The notes beneath the pieces are model-generated. The model searched no databases, was not told the origin of the DNA, and saw nothing but the letters and a program-made list of their open reading frames with translations. Position numbers and translations under genes: made by a program. A DNA stretch of 64,000 nt from Dermatophagoides farinae. Lineage: Eukaryota; Arthropoda; Arachnida; Sarcoptiformes; Pyroglyphidae. Positions 26,601 to 39,626 of this stretch are shown here, piece after piece (position 1 is the stretch's first letter; the number at the start of each line of letters is the position of its first letter). Location: contig NC_134679.1 in NCBI RefSeq assembly GCF_024713945.1, positions 7,011,001-7,075,000 on the forward strand. The letters are read 5' to 3'.

Positions 26601-27874
26601 TCTTCTAAAGCCAACAAAATGAAGAAAATCTCGTTATGTATATATCTTTCATCATCATCATCATCATCATTATTGTCGACGAACGACCGACCGACATTTC
26701 TATTTACAAGAAGCAATACAATATATTAAATGAATGAAAAGCAAATGTCTTGGTGTGTGCTATGAAACATTCATCTATTTATGATTTACATTTGTAATTT
26801 GTAATATAATTCGGTTATTTTTCCACTTTATTCATTTTCTTTACGGTTCAAAGCGCTCTCATCACCAACAGAACAATTGTTGATGAAAATTGAAAAGAAT
26901 ACTTCAAAGTTCAACAAAAAGAATTGGGAAATAAGAAGCACGAGTTTTAAAACTGTTGCTCCATACAATATTGGCTATTCGAAAGTATCATTTGGATGCA
27001 GACAAATAATAAAAAACCCCAAATGAAGATGCGAAATTTTTCATGTGGAACGTACACACAAAACTGACTTGTTTGTTATCGTTGGCGAAATGATGAATCA
27101 TGATGAAAATAAAGAAAAATGTAAAGCAACATGCAATGAGAAAACAAACAAGAACAGCAACAGCATTGAGTGGAAAAAATACCAGAATTTCAAGCTTGTA
27201 CATGATGATGATCAAACAAACAAGTACACAACTACGGTTCCTTACCGAAAAACCTGGTTTTTTCAAAATTGGGCATAAAAAAATTTCCAGAAATTTAAAA
27301 ATAGGTCAAATTTCGAAAAATTCCCTCGACAAAATTATGAAAGTTAATTGATTGATTCATTCTCATCATCATCATCATCGTTTGAAATGGCTCGATTTTT
27401 TTCCAATTAGACAGAAATGAAAAAAAACCACGACGATTGTTTCATTCACAAATAAACCGAGAATATCTTTATTCTTATACAATAATAATATCGTTCTCTG
27501 TTTACCACCAACAAACAAACAAACAAAATAAACATATAAACATATTATATTATTATATTATTATCCTCGTGAACTGAGTTTTTATAAAGATAATTTATTA
27601 CAATTTTATGTAATGTAATTTTTCCATAATAACATCATCATCAAGGCAACAGCGAAAAAAAAAACGCAACGTAAATTGGAAAACCAAACAATCTTCAATG
27701 TTGAATGAATGAGTGAAAGAGAAATTTAAATTTAGAATCATCACTTTATGTATTATTGTATTTAATAATGATAATGTAAATGATGCTACCACACACACTT
27801 GACTGCTACTAGACCAGAATATATTGTATTTTTAGTGGTTTTAGTTTTTTTTTAGAAACGAAGAAATTTTCATT
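23686..27874. other. Gene-poor interval upstream of the innexin gene
   Basis: No secure gene. The innexin promoter should lie just above 23685. The minus frame at 23828-24058 is Met/Ile-rich from CAT repeats. The stretch 25385-25650 is open in two plus frames and one minus frame and is less repetitive than its surroundings (see findings). The frames at 26519-26716 and 26988-27351 are repeat-driven. (CAT) runs occur near 26650-26670 and 27362-27380. Confidence 0.45.
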
Positions 27875-28759
27875 TTAATTATCTAAAATTGAATATTTTT
27901 CAGGCATTCTAATCTTCTGATTGCTGTTACTGTCATCATCCTCATTATTAACATCATCATTATTCATAATAATCAATGATTCTCGTTGAAATGTTTTTGG
28001 CATATTTTCATTATCCATATTTATATTGATGCTGTTTATGTCATTATTGTCTAGGTTCAACCGTAATGATGGATTATCATTATCCTCCATTAATGATGAA
28101 TCATCATTAGAAATACGATGTGATGTTGATTTTTTCTTTGATACTTTTTTCTTCCTATCTTTACTTTTCGATGATTGTAATTGTATTGATGGACCAACTG
28201 TAATGAGTCGATTCAATTCTAATTGAAAAATTGATTAATTTAGTTTAGTTGATTATCACCACTTACCATGATTCGAATATTGTGTATAGAATGGAATAAC
28301 CGATAGGTATGGAATATATCTTGATGTTTGACCACAATAATCCGGATATTCGTTTAAATTTTGATAAAATAATGAATTTTTTTCATCATTGATATCATAC
28401 AAACAATTTTGATCCACATCATCCTGTCTCGTGAAATCACTATCAGTATAACGTTCATAGTAAAAATCTGTCATTTGTTGTTTTGATGGCTGATTTTCTC
28501 TCTGGCTTTGAACATTTTTTCTTTTTAGCCACGGTTTCTGAAACAATCGAATTGATGGTTTTGCATTCAATTCTAAATGATGATGATGGTTATCAATGTT
28601 TTCATTATTGTTCTGGTTCGTTGTCGTGAATTGTTTTGATAAATCTGATCGTTGTTTACGAATTTTTTCCAATAAATCATTCAGATCTAATTTTGTTCGA
28701 GTCAAAATTTTCTTCATATTTTTACCGGTTAATTTGCCACCATTTCTAAATTTTTTCAT
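27875..28759 (-). CDS. Uncharacterised basic, Asn/Asp-rich protein
   Basis: Two exons on the minus strand, 28759-28267 and 28218-27875, are joined by a 48-bp GT..AG intron (donor GTAAGT, acceptor CAATTAG, phase 1), giving at least 278 residues. The first part is strongly basic (MKKFRNGGKLTGKNMKKI, then a possible short coiled coil LNDLLEKIRKQRSDLSK), followed by Asn/His runs. The middle is Tyr/Asp-rich (DFYYERYTDSDF). The second exon has a lysine-rich patch (SKDRKKKVSKKKS) and an acidic Asn/Asp tail. The frame stays open upstream of the ATG to a good acceptor at 28807-28808, so the true start may be in an earlier exon not found here. There is no signal peptide or membrane span. I do not recognise the family; the alternating basic and acidic patches would suit a nuclear protein, but that is a guess. 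Confidence 0.7.
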
Positions 28760-28808
28760 TCTTTTCTTGCTTTCGTATCTAACTTTGACTAAACATGGAA
28801 AAAATTCT

Positions 28809-29574
28809 GGAATAAATCAATTTTCAGTCATTGTTTTTGCAAACAAAAAAAAATTTGAAAATTTAATTGAATCAATCAATTTTTTTGAATTTAAAAAACA
28901 CCCACCACCTGTTATTTTGTTGTTGTTTGTTGAATTGATTATATTATGATTTCATATCTCGATAACCATCAAGCGAAAATAAATGAATGAATGAATGAAT
29001 GAAATTGATTTGATTTGTTTTTCTTTTTCCTCCACCATTTACTTGACCTTCTAACTGTAGCTTAAATGCTTGCCTCACATTTTATTTTTCATTTCAAAAA
29101 CAAAAAAAAATCATTTTGTCCACTTCCGTGATTTCGAGAAAAAAACAAGGTAATATTAAATGTCACGGGCAAAAGAAAAAAATTGAACTTGAAATCAATC
29201 TGTATTAGCAACACACACACACAAACAAACATTAATTCCAACAGAAAAAACAACGTTTAAGGCAATTTATATGAACTCGAACTTTTCACTAAATGAAACA
29301 GAAAAACAAAAAATGATTAAATAATTGTTATATACTCGAATGGTTGTGGCGGACCTGTTGATGGAAATGTTGTTGTTGTATCGTTTACAACAACAACAAG
29401 TACAGCCGTACTGGACTTAGTGAATGACCATATCAATCAATCAATCAATCAATCATTCAATTAGAATTAATGATTTTTTTCAATAAATTTATTAATTAAC
29501 TTTCAATGAACGAATGGTAATGGTAATGATGATGGGTCATGTGTGTGATGAAAAAAGATGGTCGTTATCTGATA

Positions 29575-29611
<37 letters not shown>

Positions 29612-29776
29612 AAATAAGAATGAAAACAAATGAAACAAAAATTTGTTAACAATGTCTCTGTACAATGGTATGTCAAATGGTTATCAATGATTTATGATGG
29701 ATGGACGATCGATTGTTGATGATTGCTTGGTTTTATCGATTGATTAGTTGATATTAGTAGTTAGTTGAATTATCGT
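28809..29776. other. Interval between the basic protein and the cuticle-like gene
   Basis: AT-rich with (AATG) near 28984-29001, (AATC) at about 29432-29455 and the (TG)15 run listed separately. TTTATT at 29488-29493 would be a poly(A) signal for the minus-strand gene at 29777. Upstream exons of the basic protein may lie here but none is clear. Confidence 0.45.
29578..29607. repeat. (TG)15 microsatellite
   Basis: One of the two longest perfect dinucleotide runs in the window, about 170 bp past the stop of the cuticle-like gene. Confidence 0.95.
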
Positions 29777-30683
29777 CTATTTCTTTTTGTATCCACCTTC
29801 ATACATATCACCACCATGTCCACCGGCTTCATAGCCACCGCCATAACCACCAGATTCGTGACCACCACCATATCCGCTATCGTGACCACCACTTCCGTAA
29901 CCCATATCATGGCCTCCACCATAAGAACCATAGCCATGATCATCACCGTAATAGGTGCTGATAGCACCATATTTAGCATCAATGCCATGGCCATCAAGAC
30001 CACCACCGTATCCGCTATCGTAACCACCACCGTATCCGCTATCGTGACCACCACCGTATCCGCTATCGTGACCACCACCGTATCCGCTATCGTAACCACC
30101 ACCATATCCGCTATCGTGACCACCACCGTATCCGCTATCGTAACCACCACCGTATCCGCTATCGTGACCACCACCGTAACCGCCTTCATAATGGCCACCA
30201 TATCCACCATGGCTCATCAATTTACCAGTAACATAACCGTCTCCATGACCACCGTAACCGCCACCATAAGCTTCGTGACCACCGCCATAACCTCCACCAT
30301 AGCTATCGTATTTCTTGACATAAACTGGTACTTTGACTGGATATGGAACAGGAATTTTGACTGGATATGGAACCTTGATTGGTACTTTGATTGGAACCTG
30401 TTGAATCGATGATTATGAATGGTGAAAATTTAAAAGAAATTCAAACTTGAATTACCTTGTAAGGAACTTTGACTGGAACTTCAACTTTTTTGTAAATTGG
30501 TTTCGATTTGACTGGAATATAGACTGGATATTTCACTGGATATTTTTTCACAACATGGACTGGATGTGGAACTTGTTTATAGATGTGGATCTTTTCTTTT
30601 TTTCCATCAAATATTCCTTGTGCGCTGTTTACCAAAACAACGACCAGGATGCCGATAAATAAAAAGGCTGATTGAGGTGACAT
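29777..30683 (-). CDS. Secreted Gly/Tyr/His-rich cuticle-like structural protein
   Basis: Exons 30683-30456 and 30397-29777 are joined by a 58-bp GT..AG intron in phase 0, giving 282 residues. A clear signal peptide opens the protein (MSPQSAFLFIGILVVVLVNSAQG). Then comes a Lys/Pro/Val segment (VKKYPVKYPVYIPVKSKP, VPVKVPYK) that the second exon continues (VPIKVPIKVPYPVKIPVPYP, VKVPVYVKKYD). The rest is glycine-rich with repeats of GYGGG[H/Y]DS, seven exact 24-bp units in tandem, and it ends EGGYKKK. It contains a GYVTGKLMS motif also found in the gene at 35131-37399. Gly/Tyr/His-rich secreted proteins of this kind are typical of arthropod cuticle or other extracellular matrix. No chitin-binding R&R consensus is visible, so the cuticle role is inferred from composition and secretion. 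Confidence 0.88.
30000..30175 (-). repeat. Coding 24-bp tandem repeat, seven units
   Basis: Seven 24-bp units in register (anchors at 30008, 30032, 30056, 30080, 30104, 30128 and 30152) encode GYGGGHDS or GYGGGYDS on the minus strand. The main difference between units is the CAC/TAC switch of the His/Tyr codon. A degenerate copy lies near 29868. Near-identity of the units points to recent expansion or homogenisation. Confidence 0.92.
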
Positions 30684-33600
30684 TGTCGATTTGAGAACGA
30701 CGGTAAAGAAGTTTAAAAAAAATCACAAACACAAAATGCTATCAATATCAAAGTCGATTTTTTCTTGGTCCGCAGAACAAACAAAAAAAATACACAAATA
30801 TAATCCTTGAACTTGGAAACTTTTTGATCTGATGCTGAAATTTCTGATGATTCGATGCTTTTTATCCCTTCATTCGTTTGTTTGATGATCATTGAATTTC
30901 TCTTGATTTTGAATCAAATCGACAACTAATAATGACAAGAAAAAAACGAAACGGAAAAACATAAAACAAAAAAAAACGAGAAAAGAGAAATTAAAGCGTA
31001 AAATGACTCTCTCTTTGTTGGAACACAGAGGAGATGGCGATTTTTTAAAACACTTTTTTTCACTCTCGTTGTTGTTGTTTTTTCTCCATGACGATATCAT
31101 CAATCTAAGATGATCGTAGATGATAAAAAATATAGCCAATAAAATAATGATGTATTGAAAAAACAAAAATCATTTTCTCCCCCTTCATTTATTCATTTTA
31201 ACTGAAATGAAAAAATAAAAATTGTGAAAAAACTGGATCACGATAAGAGAAAACTCTGAAAAAAGCCTAGAGGATATTGATAATAGTAATTTACTAACAT
31301 GGTCTATGGCCATCATATTTTATCCATGAATCCAAAATTTCAATTGACCTTTGGCCATTCGGCTAACCATACCAACTTGTGTTCGTGTCTGTATCGACTG
31401 ATTGATGCTATGCTTTTTCGCCATTGATTGTTCGTGTGTGTGTAAGTTTATCGTTACCATTTTCATTGAGGAAATTTATATAACACCTTAGACATGTGTG
31501 CTGCACATACACATTGCCATATTACAAGCATATATAGAGGAAATAAGGAAAAACAACATTAGATTTGGCCTAATCTACAATTTTATTATTGATTTAATTC
31601 ACCATTATCAATTTAAACTTGATTCACAACGTGCACACACGCATACACACAGAGGTCAAACAAGTAATGATAGATTGTATCGATTATTATTAGATGCCAA
31701 TGTATTTTGAAATAGATTCTTTGCTAGATACTAAAAATTTGATCATTTTTTTAGTTGACAATTTTTACTAATTTGACAAAAAAAAATTTTAACCATAATA
31801 ATAATACATCCCATTATTCAATAATTGGATCCAGCAACTTGTTGATTCATTTTACTATGTGGATTTTTTGCCCAAAAAATTTTAGTGCTAGATTTTTTCT
31901 TGTCTGTCAGAAAAAATGATCGTGACATTATTCCGATCCAGAAATTATCAGGATCTGATTATTTTATTGATTAGCCTCCATTGTTGTTGTTTTCATTTGA
32001 ATATATTTTTTGTGTGCGTGTGTGTGTGTGATCATCGATGATTGATGAAAATGCTCTCTATTCCAGTATCATTATCATTATCATCATCATCCGGCCGTCG
32101 GTGCTGATGACGATGATTATTGCCATCATTATTATTGATTCGGAAAAAACAATTTTTCAATCTCATCATTCATAGGATGATGATAATGATGTTGATGATT
32201 GACCGAGGTTTTGAAAATAATCAATTTCTGTTTTTGTAGATTACACTATTGATCATACAAAGACATCAATGGTAAATGTGAAAAAACGGAAATGGTCAAT
32301 TAATTTATGGTTTTTTCTTTTTTTTCTCGAATTTTGAACTAGAAAAAATCAATTTAAAATTCTGTATGATGACAATCATCAATTCGGAACTATCTTGATG
32401 ATGATGTTAAAGTGTGTGTGTGTGTGTGTGTAACAGAGTGAAGAATTTTTTTCACTTTTATTTTTTATTCATAATTTACATTATGTAACTTATGTAATGA
32501 GCTGCTTGATATATTTCCGGGATAATTAGCCAATCTTTGTATTTGATTGTGAATGTTTGCTGTTGTTTTTGAAACTTCCCAATCAGATTCCATGGAATGA
32601 TTTTTTTGTTTTGTTTCTCAATTTGTTTTGAGTTGAATTTTTTCACTTTTATTCACTCGTTTAACAAACACAACAACGACAACGGTGTTAATCGATTTAG
32701 CCCTAATGGCGCTATGAATGGGTCAACAACATATGACTCAATCTTGGCTGGACAAATTAAATCTTGTTCATGTCGTAGACGATGGAAAAAGCCAAATCTG
32801 ATTTAATCTGATCTGAAGTTTTTCTTGTTTTGTTTTTGTTTATGTTGTTTTTTCGTAATTGAATTGAATCAAATTGAATATAATGGTTGTGATGGTTTAC
32901 AATAAGATTTGAATGACAATTTTGTTTTTCTCACGCCAATGATTAAATGTAACAAACACACACTTGTTGATTGATTGTAAATGTGCGTGTGTCATAACAT
33001 TAAATTTGGTTTCAAATGATCATGATTTGATATTGATGATTCATATTTATTTATTTTTTTTGCCAAAAAAATGCGTTGTTACCACTATGAAATTACACTG
33101 TAAACATTGAACCTATCATTAAGTTTTGGTCATTTTATCTAATCTAATCATATCTTTGTCTTAATCGATTAAACGTGATCTTGATTTTTTTCACTAAGAA
33201 TTTCAAGAAGAATTCAATCACAAAAATTAATTGAAAACATTTAACATGATGACAATTTGATATTTGGTATTTCCGTATTTTATTGATGATTTTTCAATCT
33301 GGATTAAGATTGAAATGGAAATGAAAATTTTGTTTTCATTTTTAATAGAATTTGCGAATTGGATTGATTAATCATTGCCAGGAAAGAATTAATTTGATCA
33401 ATTGATTAATAGATGGGTGATGATGAATTTTGTTAATTAAATGATTCATTAATTAAATTATAATCAAAACTGGATTGATGCACGATTTTCAAATTTATTT
33501 CTACCGGCCAACCATATTTCATTTAGCGCCTCATTGCTTTCTTATCAAAAAATATTAACCATCATTTAAGCACGTGTGTTGTATGCATTAATATTTCATC

Positions 33601-35130
33601 TCATTTCATGTTACATGTGTAGACATTATCACCGCAAACATGAAAATGAAATTCATTTTCATGTTTTCAGTTTCGTTTTGAAAATCAATTGAACTATCCA
33701 TCAATATATCTGTATGTCTGTCATTGATGATGAGCCATACTTGAATACAGGTCATTTGCAGATTACAAATTTGATTAGATTTGCTGATCTGATGTTTTTT
33801 CACCCAAAAATATCGAAGCTGAAAAAAACTGTCACATAAGCTGGCAACATTTTTTTCTCTCTCTCAAAATTCATTTGCCTGTGGGAGAAATTTTCCTGGA
33901 AAAAAATTTCTGTTTTTTTTCAAACAATTTCTGTGATGACCTTGTCCCTTGAAGGTAATCAGTTAGATTTGTCCTTGTGTTTTGGATTGGAAAACCACAC
34001 ACAAAAAATTCATCAGATGATTGTGTCGCTTTAGATTCATCAAGATTTTTATTTTTTTTTCTTTTAATGGTAAATGATCAAGATTTGTAATAAGATTTCT
34101 TGTTCAGTTTAAAATCCGTATTTTATTGCTTGTTTGCATTCATACTGACTTTCTCTTTGATCCGGATAATGATGATTCGATGATCATTTATCAAGGAGTT
34201 TTTTCCATCATCATCATTATCAAAAAAAGACTGATCATAATTTGTCTATTGATCCACAGATGACATAGATGTTATCCAAAACAAAAACAAAAAATCCATT
34301 CCCCATAGAGTTGTTGTTGTTGTTATCACTGTTTTGTTCAATCATTCTAGATCACTAGATTTTTAAAGAAATATCACAAAAGTGTTTCTTTCTGTTTTCT
34401 ACAAAGATATCTTTTTTGTTTATCAGATTTCAAAGTGATATTTTATCTTGACGATTTTCCATATTTATTCATTTATGTATTTTTATTGAATTAAATCAAT
34501 ATGTCACATTGAATATTTTAAATGAACGAATGGGCGTAGCAGTAATTTTTGTTGTGGTTTGTATCGTATTGGAAAGTTTTCATTAGGGCAAACGCACATT
34601 AAATAAAATGGTCTCAATTTTAGACACCATGACAGTTTTTGATTGCATTTTCAATTTAATCATAACAAAATGATATTTGAAATGTAGTTGAGCAGGCCGT
34701 AGGATTATCCCCTCTCTCTCTCTTTCTCTCTCTAAATTATCGTGATTTAATCTAATCGCAAGGATTGAATAGTGATAATTTAAAAAAGACACATCAATTC
34801 AGACACATCTGCAAATTACAAATTCATGAGAAAAGTGAAATTTTCATAAAAAAATTTTCAAAATTTGTTTGCATCTCAAACACTAGATGGCAGTTGAGGC
34901 AGCGAAAAAATTAAATAAAATTTTTTTTACTTTTGATACACGAAACTCGGAACAAACAAATGAATGAAAGAAAAAGGGAAAAGTGAAAAGAGAAAAAAAT
35001 GACTGAGATATATCATGGCATTAATGATAATTAGTGATAATTATTAGAACGATGTTATCATTATGTTGTGATGATTGTGAGAAAATCGTTTTTCGTCTTT
35101 TGGCTGTAAAAATGTATTAATCTTGATTGT
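30684..35130. other. Gene-poor interval between the two secreted-protein genes
   Basis: No secure coding exon. It holds the promoter side of the cuticle-like gene (just above 30683) and the 3' flank of the Gln/Asn-rich gene (below 35131). Repeats include TG near 32020-32030 and 32411-32430 and (TC) near 34710-34732. Short frames at 31498-31710, 32597-32806 and 33606-33803 show no family features. Confidence 0.45.
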
Positions 35131-35765
35131 TTATGACCGTTTGTGCATTTTACTGATAATCATTGGTGATTTAATCAATTTACCGGTTACATATGGTGTT
35201 TCAATCGATACTGGACGATGAATCGAATCAATATGGCTTGATGCACCAAATGCAAAATCATTATCATTATCAACTCGATCTTGCATGAAACTATCTACAG
35301 CTTCTTTTTCACCATCATCATCGATACCATCATTGGACATTCTGGATTCAGCCATCTGATGTGATGATGATTGCGGTGGTATTCGTATTGGTGACCAACC
35401 GACCATTCCACGATCAATTGAAATTGAATTATCATTATCGCCTTCATCATGATAAGTTCGATAGTTTTTTAATGGTGCAACAAAACCACCTTGTGTTGGT
35501 GTATTTTCATTGCCATAATTTACTGATGATCCTTGTTGTAGATTATTCAGAATTCGTACTACATAATTTGATCCTTGTTGTTGCGGTTGTTGTTGTTGTT
35601 GTTGTTGTTGATTTTCTGAAATAAAATTTCGAGTAAATGGTGGTATTATAAAATTTGGCCGTAAATTGTTTTGTTGTTCATATTGTTGTGGCTGTTGATT
35701 TGATTGTCCATAATTTTGATTCTGATTCTGATTATTATTCATTGGTTGACCATTATAATTTTGCT

Positions 35766-35796
<31 letters not shown>

Positions 35797-37399
35797 TTGT
35801 TGTTGTTGTTGTTGTGCCAAATGTCCAATAGTTGGTCGTAAATTATTTTGTTGTTCATATTGTTGTTGCTGTTGATTAGATTGTCCATAATTCTGATTTT
35901 GATTTTCATTATTATTATAATTTGTTGCTGGCACATCATTCATTGGTGATGAATAGCCATAACCTTGTTGTTGTTGATTGTCATAATTGTTGTTGTTATT
36001 TTCATTATTAATTCGTATGCCAACACCACCAAAATTTATGTCGCTAATGCCACGATAATTTGGTCCATCAACATAAACTACTTCCTGACGAAATTTTTGT
36101 GGCATTTGTTGTTGTTGATTTCCTCGATGATACTGTTGTTGTTGGTTTACTTGATTGTATTGATGTTGTTGATTTTGGTTTTGATTATTTTCTTGCTGGT
36201 TGTATTGTTGTTGTTGATTACCTTGGATAATATTGTTGTTCTTGATTTCCATGTTGAATGTTTTGCTGTTGTTGTTGTTGTTGTTGTGAGCCATATGGTT
36301 CACCATTTGCATTGACGGGCGTCAATTTTTGTTGATATTCACCAGGTCCATGATAATGGGATTTTGTTTGTGGTTGTTTCATTGGAATCTGTGATTGTTG
36401 TTGTTGTTGTGGCTGATATTGCTGCTGCTGTTGTTGTTGCGGTTGTTGTGGATTATATTGTTGTTGTTGTTGTTGAGGTTGTTCTTGACTAATTTGAGCT
36501 TGAGAACCTAATGTTGTTACTGGTAATACTTGACCAAATGGTACTGCAATTGGAAACATAATTTTTTCACGTTGAATAACTTTTACTGGAAAAGGTATCT
36601 GTACCGGTACAGGAACTTTAACTGGATATGGTTGTCTAACTTTTACTGGAACTTCGACTGGAACTTTAACCAATTTAACCACTGGTTTATAAACAACTTT
36701 AACCGGTTGTTTACCCATTGATAACATTGGTTGTCTGGATCCATACTGTTCATGATCTAGTGGTGGTCGTGGCGATAAATCTAATGGGCTGGAATCTGGT
36801 GATGTCAATGATGGGATCATTGGTGATTCAACCTGATATGGCGATGGAACAGGTGCTTCTCCATTATAAGTTGGTTCCATTTCACATCCTGGGAAAGGAC
36901 AATCATCGGTTTTACCATGATAGAATGAAGGTTTCGGATGGTATGATGGTGGTGGATGTGATGCTTGTGTATGATGATGCATTGATGCAAATATCGGCGC
37001 TATTGGATGATGTGGTGGTCGAATCATTGAATGTGGAATATCCATCATTGGCGGTCCTGGCCTCATTGGAAATGGCATCGAATGTGATGATGATGGTGAT
37101 GATATTTGATGATGTGACATTGGTGATGGAAAACCTGGTTGTGGTGAATGTCCAATCATTGAACCCATATGTAATGATGATGGTCTAATTTGTGATGAAA
37201 ATGGATGTGATGATGCTTGTGACATTAATTGTGATTGTAATGATTGTACATTTGATGATGGCGTAAATGATGGTGGTCGAAACCTAGGTGCTCTTGGAAT
37301 ACGTAAACCAAATTGCGGCATTCTTGGTACGCCGGCATAACATTCAATTAATGTTGTCACCGTAATGGTGGTAATGGTGAGCAATAATATTTTTTTCAT
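35131..37399 (-). CDS. Secreted Pro-rich then Gln/Asn-rich extracellular protein
   Basis: Two long minus-strand frames lie end to end in different phases. The first starts at ATG 37399 with a signal peptide (MKKILLLTITTITVTTLIEC) and runs through a Ser/Pro/Met/His-rich region, a single CPFPGCE motif, a Lys/Pro/Val block (KVPVEVPVKVRQPYPVKVP, VQIPFPVKV), then Gln-rich sequence. The second is Gln/Asn-rich (Q and N runs, an H6 run), then less repetitive and acidic, and ends TPYVTGKLIKSPMIISKMHK. The frames are reconciled by an 82-bp intron 36303-36222 (donor G|GTGAAC, acceptor CCAAG|GT, phase 1), giving 728 residues; the acceptor is weak. The alternatives are a frameshift in the CAA tract or two separate products. 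It belongs with the gene at 29777-30683 by its Pro-Val-Lys block and its YVTGKL motif. Likely an extracellular matrix or cuticle protein; exact role unknown. Confidence 0.75.
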
Positions 37400-39533
37400 T
37401 GTTATTGCTGTTTGTGTTGATAATTTTCAATCAATCAATATATTTGAATCACATCAAACAAACTAAAGAAACAAAATTTTCACGACAACACCGAATCAAT
37501 GAAGACGAAAAAAAAACAGTAAAATATCCTCGTATTTTAGTCAAATTACATTGGTTTTTATACCTAGATTTTTTATGATTTTTTCAACAAACTAAATATT
37601 CACCTTACTGCAGTTGATGGTTAGAATCTTTTTCTTTTCATCCAGATCTGGTATCTCTTTTCGATGATACACACACGAAAAACACGGTTTGTGTGTGTTT
37701 ATGACCAAAGCACGAAAGGCAACAACAACAACAACAATAACAACAACAAAAATGAAAAATCTCTTTCTTTCTTTCATCATCGTGGTGGATGAGAGTTCTA
37801 TTTTGGAACCACCAAACATCTTTTTTTACATTTTTATTTTCGACTATTATCACTAGATGCTCTTTTTTGTCGTGATTTTTTTTACAAATCCATCCTTTTC
37901 TGTGGTGAAAGAAAAAATTCACTGAAAAAAACCGGTAAAGTGTCGCACCAGACTTGTGTAAAAAAAGAAATAAAGAGTGATGATGAAATATATGAAAAAA
38001 TTGAAATATGTGACGAAAATATGCTTGATATTTCACGACAAATATGATATCGTCGTACATCACAATCGATTAATTGAATGGGGATGTGAAATGTTGAATT
38101 TTGAAATCTAAACCAGATCATATCAACTATGGTGTTTGAGTTTTTTTTTCGCTTTTACTTTTTTCTCAAGAAAATTGTAAACTACCTGTTTTTGATTTCT
38201 AGCGAGAAAAACAAAAAAATTGCATATCATCAAGACACACACACACATAGATATTTTCAGAGTGGACACACTTGACCAGGTAGATTAATGATTTGTTCAT
38301 TCAATCTAATTTTTGATTTGATTTCATTTTGATTTCTTATCTTTTTCAAGTAAAGTAACTAATTTTTTTTTCGTTACTGTCTCGCTCGGTCACTATAATT
38401 CAGTTTGCTGAATTGGTTGTTTTCCATGATGATGAAAATGAAAATGACAAAAAATTTCCCGTTATCATCATTACAATCAGTCCATCTCCGGTATTAATGA
38501 TCGACTACGATGATTTTTCTTTCTTCAATACTGCACATCATGAAAATGTGGTCAACGTCTTTTTTAAACCATAGCCAAGACTATAAATTTATGTAGCATT
38601 TTTTTCTGATAACGTGATTTGAATCCGAATTTGTGAGGATAGTTTTGTTATTTTTAAAATTTATCGAAAGTTGGTTTTTTTGATTTTCAAAATAGGGTTG
38701 AATTGAATAAATTGATGGCAGAATTGGTCGTGATTTCCATATACAAATACAAATCATCCATCGGACCAATAAATGATTAATCCGAATCATTATAAAGTGT
38801 TGATGGTCTAACGGAAGTTATATAGTTGACATACTTTATTATATCAACACTAAAATAGTGAATTAGGTTAGTTTTTGAAATCAATTTTATTTCCTTTTTC
38901 CCCATTGTGTCTGTCTGTATGGTTATTTTTTTTTCATTCAACAAGATGATACACTTTGTTCACTTTTTTTCAGCTACTTGTTTGTGGTTTTTTTTATTTA
39001 CTTTCATATATCTCCTACACACTTGTAAGCAAGATTTATATTGATAATAATTAAGAAAATATTAACGAGAAAAAAAAATTTCAAGATACAGACAAAATCC
39101 AAACTGTCTGCGTGTGTGTGCTGGGTAGACGCACTATTTTTTGACTTCCTTATTGTACCATCCGGATTTGATTAGGAAAAGAACTTTGAAACATTTCCGA
39201 CACATTACATTCACACTGTGTTGTTAGTCGTTTAAATAAAATATTTCTTGCCAATTAATGATTGAAAAAAGAAAAAATTTTATGATTGAAATTTATCCCG
39301 ATTGTGGACACTTTCTGAAATCATTTCAATCATCGACAAAGGAAATCACAATTTTTTTGAAATTAAAGTTGAAAAATTGCTTATGTCTAAAACTCAACAT
39401 TATTCCCCATAGGACATTGTTTCATTCATATATTACATCGTTCACATCCAATATTCATCACAGTCAAGAATCACATTCATGAACCATGCCAGATTTTCTC
39501 TACATCTAAATCTTATTGTTTTTTCTCGCAAAG

Positions 39534-39626
39534 TTTCAACATGAAAACGACAACAACAAAAAACAAGAGCTGAATAAATTATTTGAATGGCTTGTCCAAG
39601 TTGAAGAAGATTGGTTTTTTGGTCCA
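39534..39626 (+). other. Possible orphan exon
   Basis: A strong pyrimidine-rich acceptor (ttttttctcgcaaag) is followed by an open frame in phase 0 reading FQHENDNNKKQ, ELNKLFEWLVQVEEDWFFGP. It is hydrophilic and amphipathic, unlike the Phe/Leu noise around it. The donor is not clear and the frame decays into T-rich sequence after about 31 codons. No family recognised. Confidence 0.25.

Noticed and set aside
29765-30412. Plus-strand 215-codon Thr/Val/Ile frame and minus-strand Val/Ala frame
   Set aside because: Both are alternative readings of the 24-bp coding repeat of the cuticle-like gene.
35361-36315. Val/Leu-rich plus-strand frames opposite the Gln/Asn-rich gene
   Set aside because: They are the reverse complement of CAA/AAT runs.
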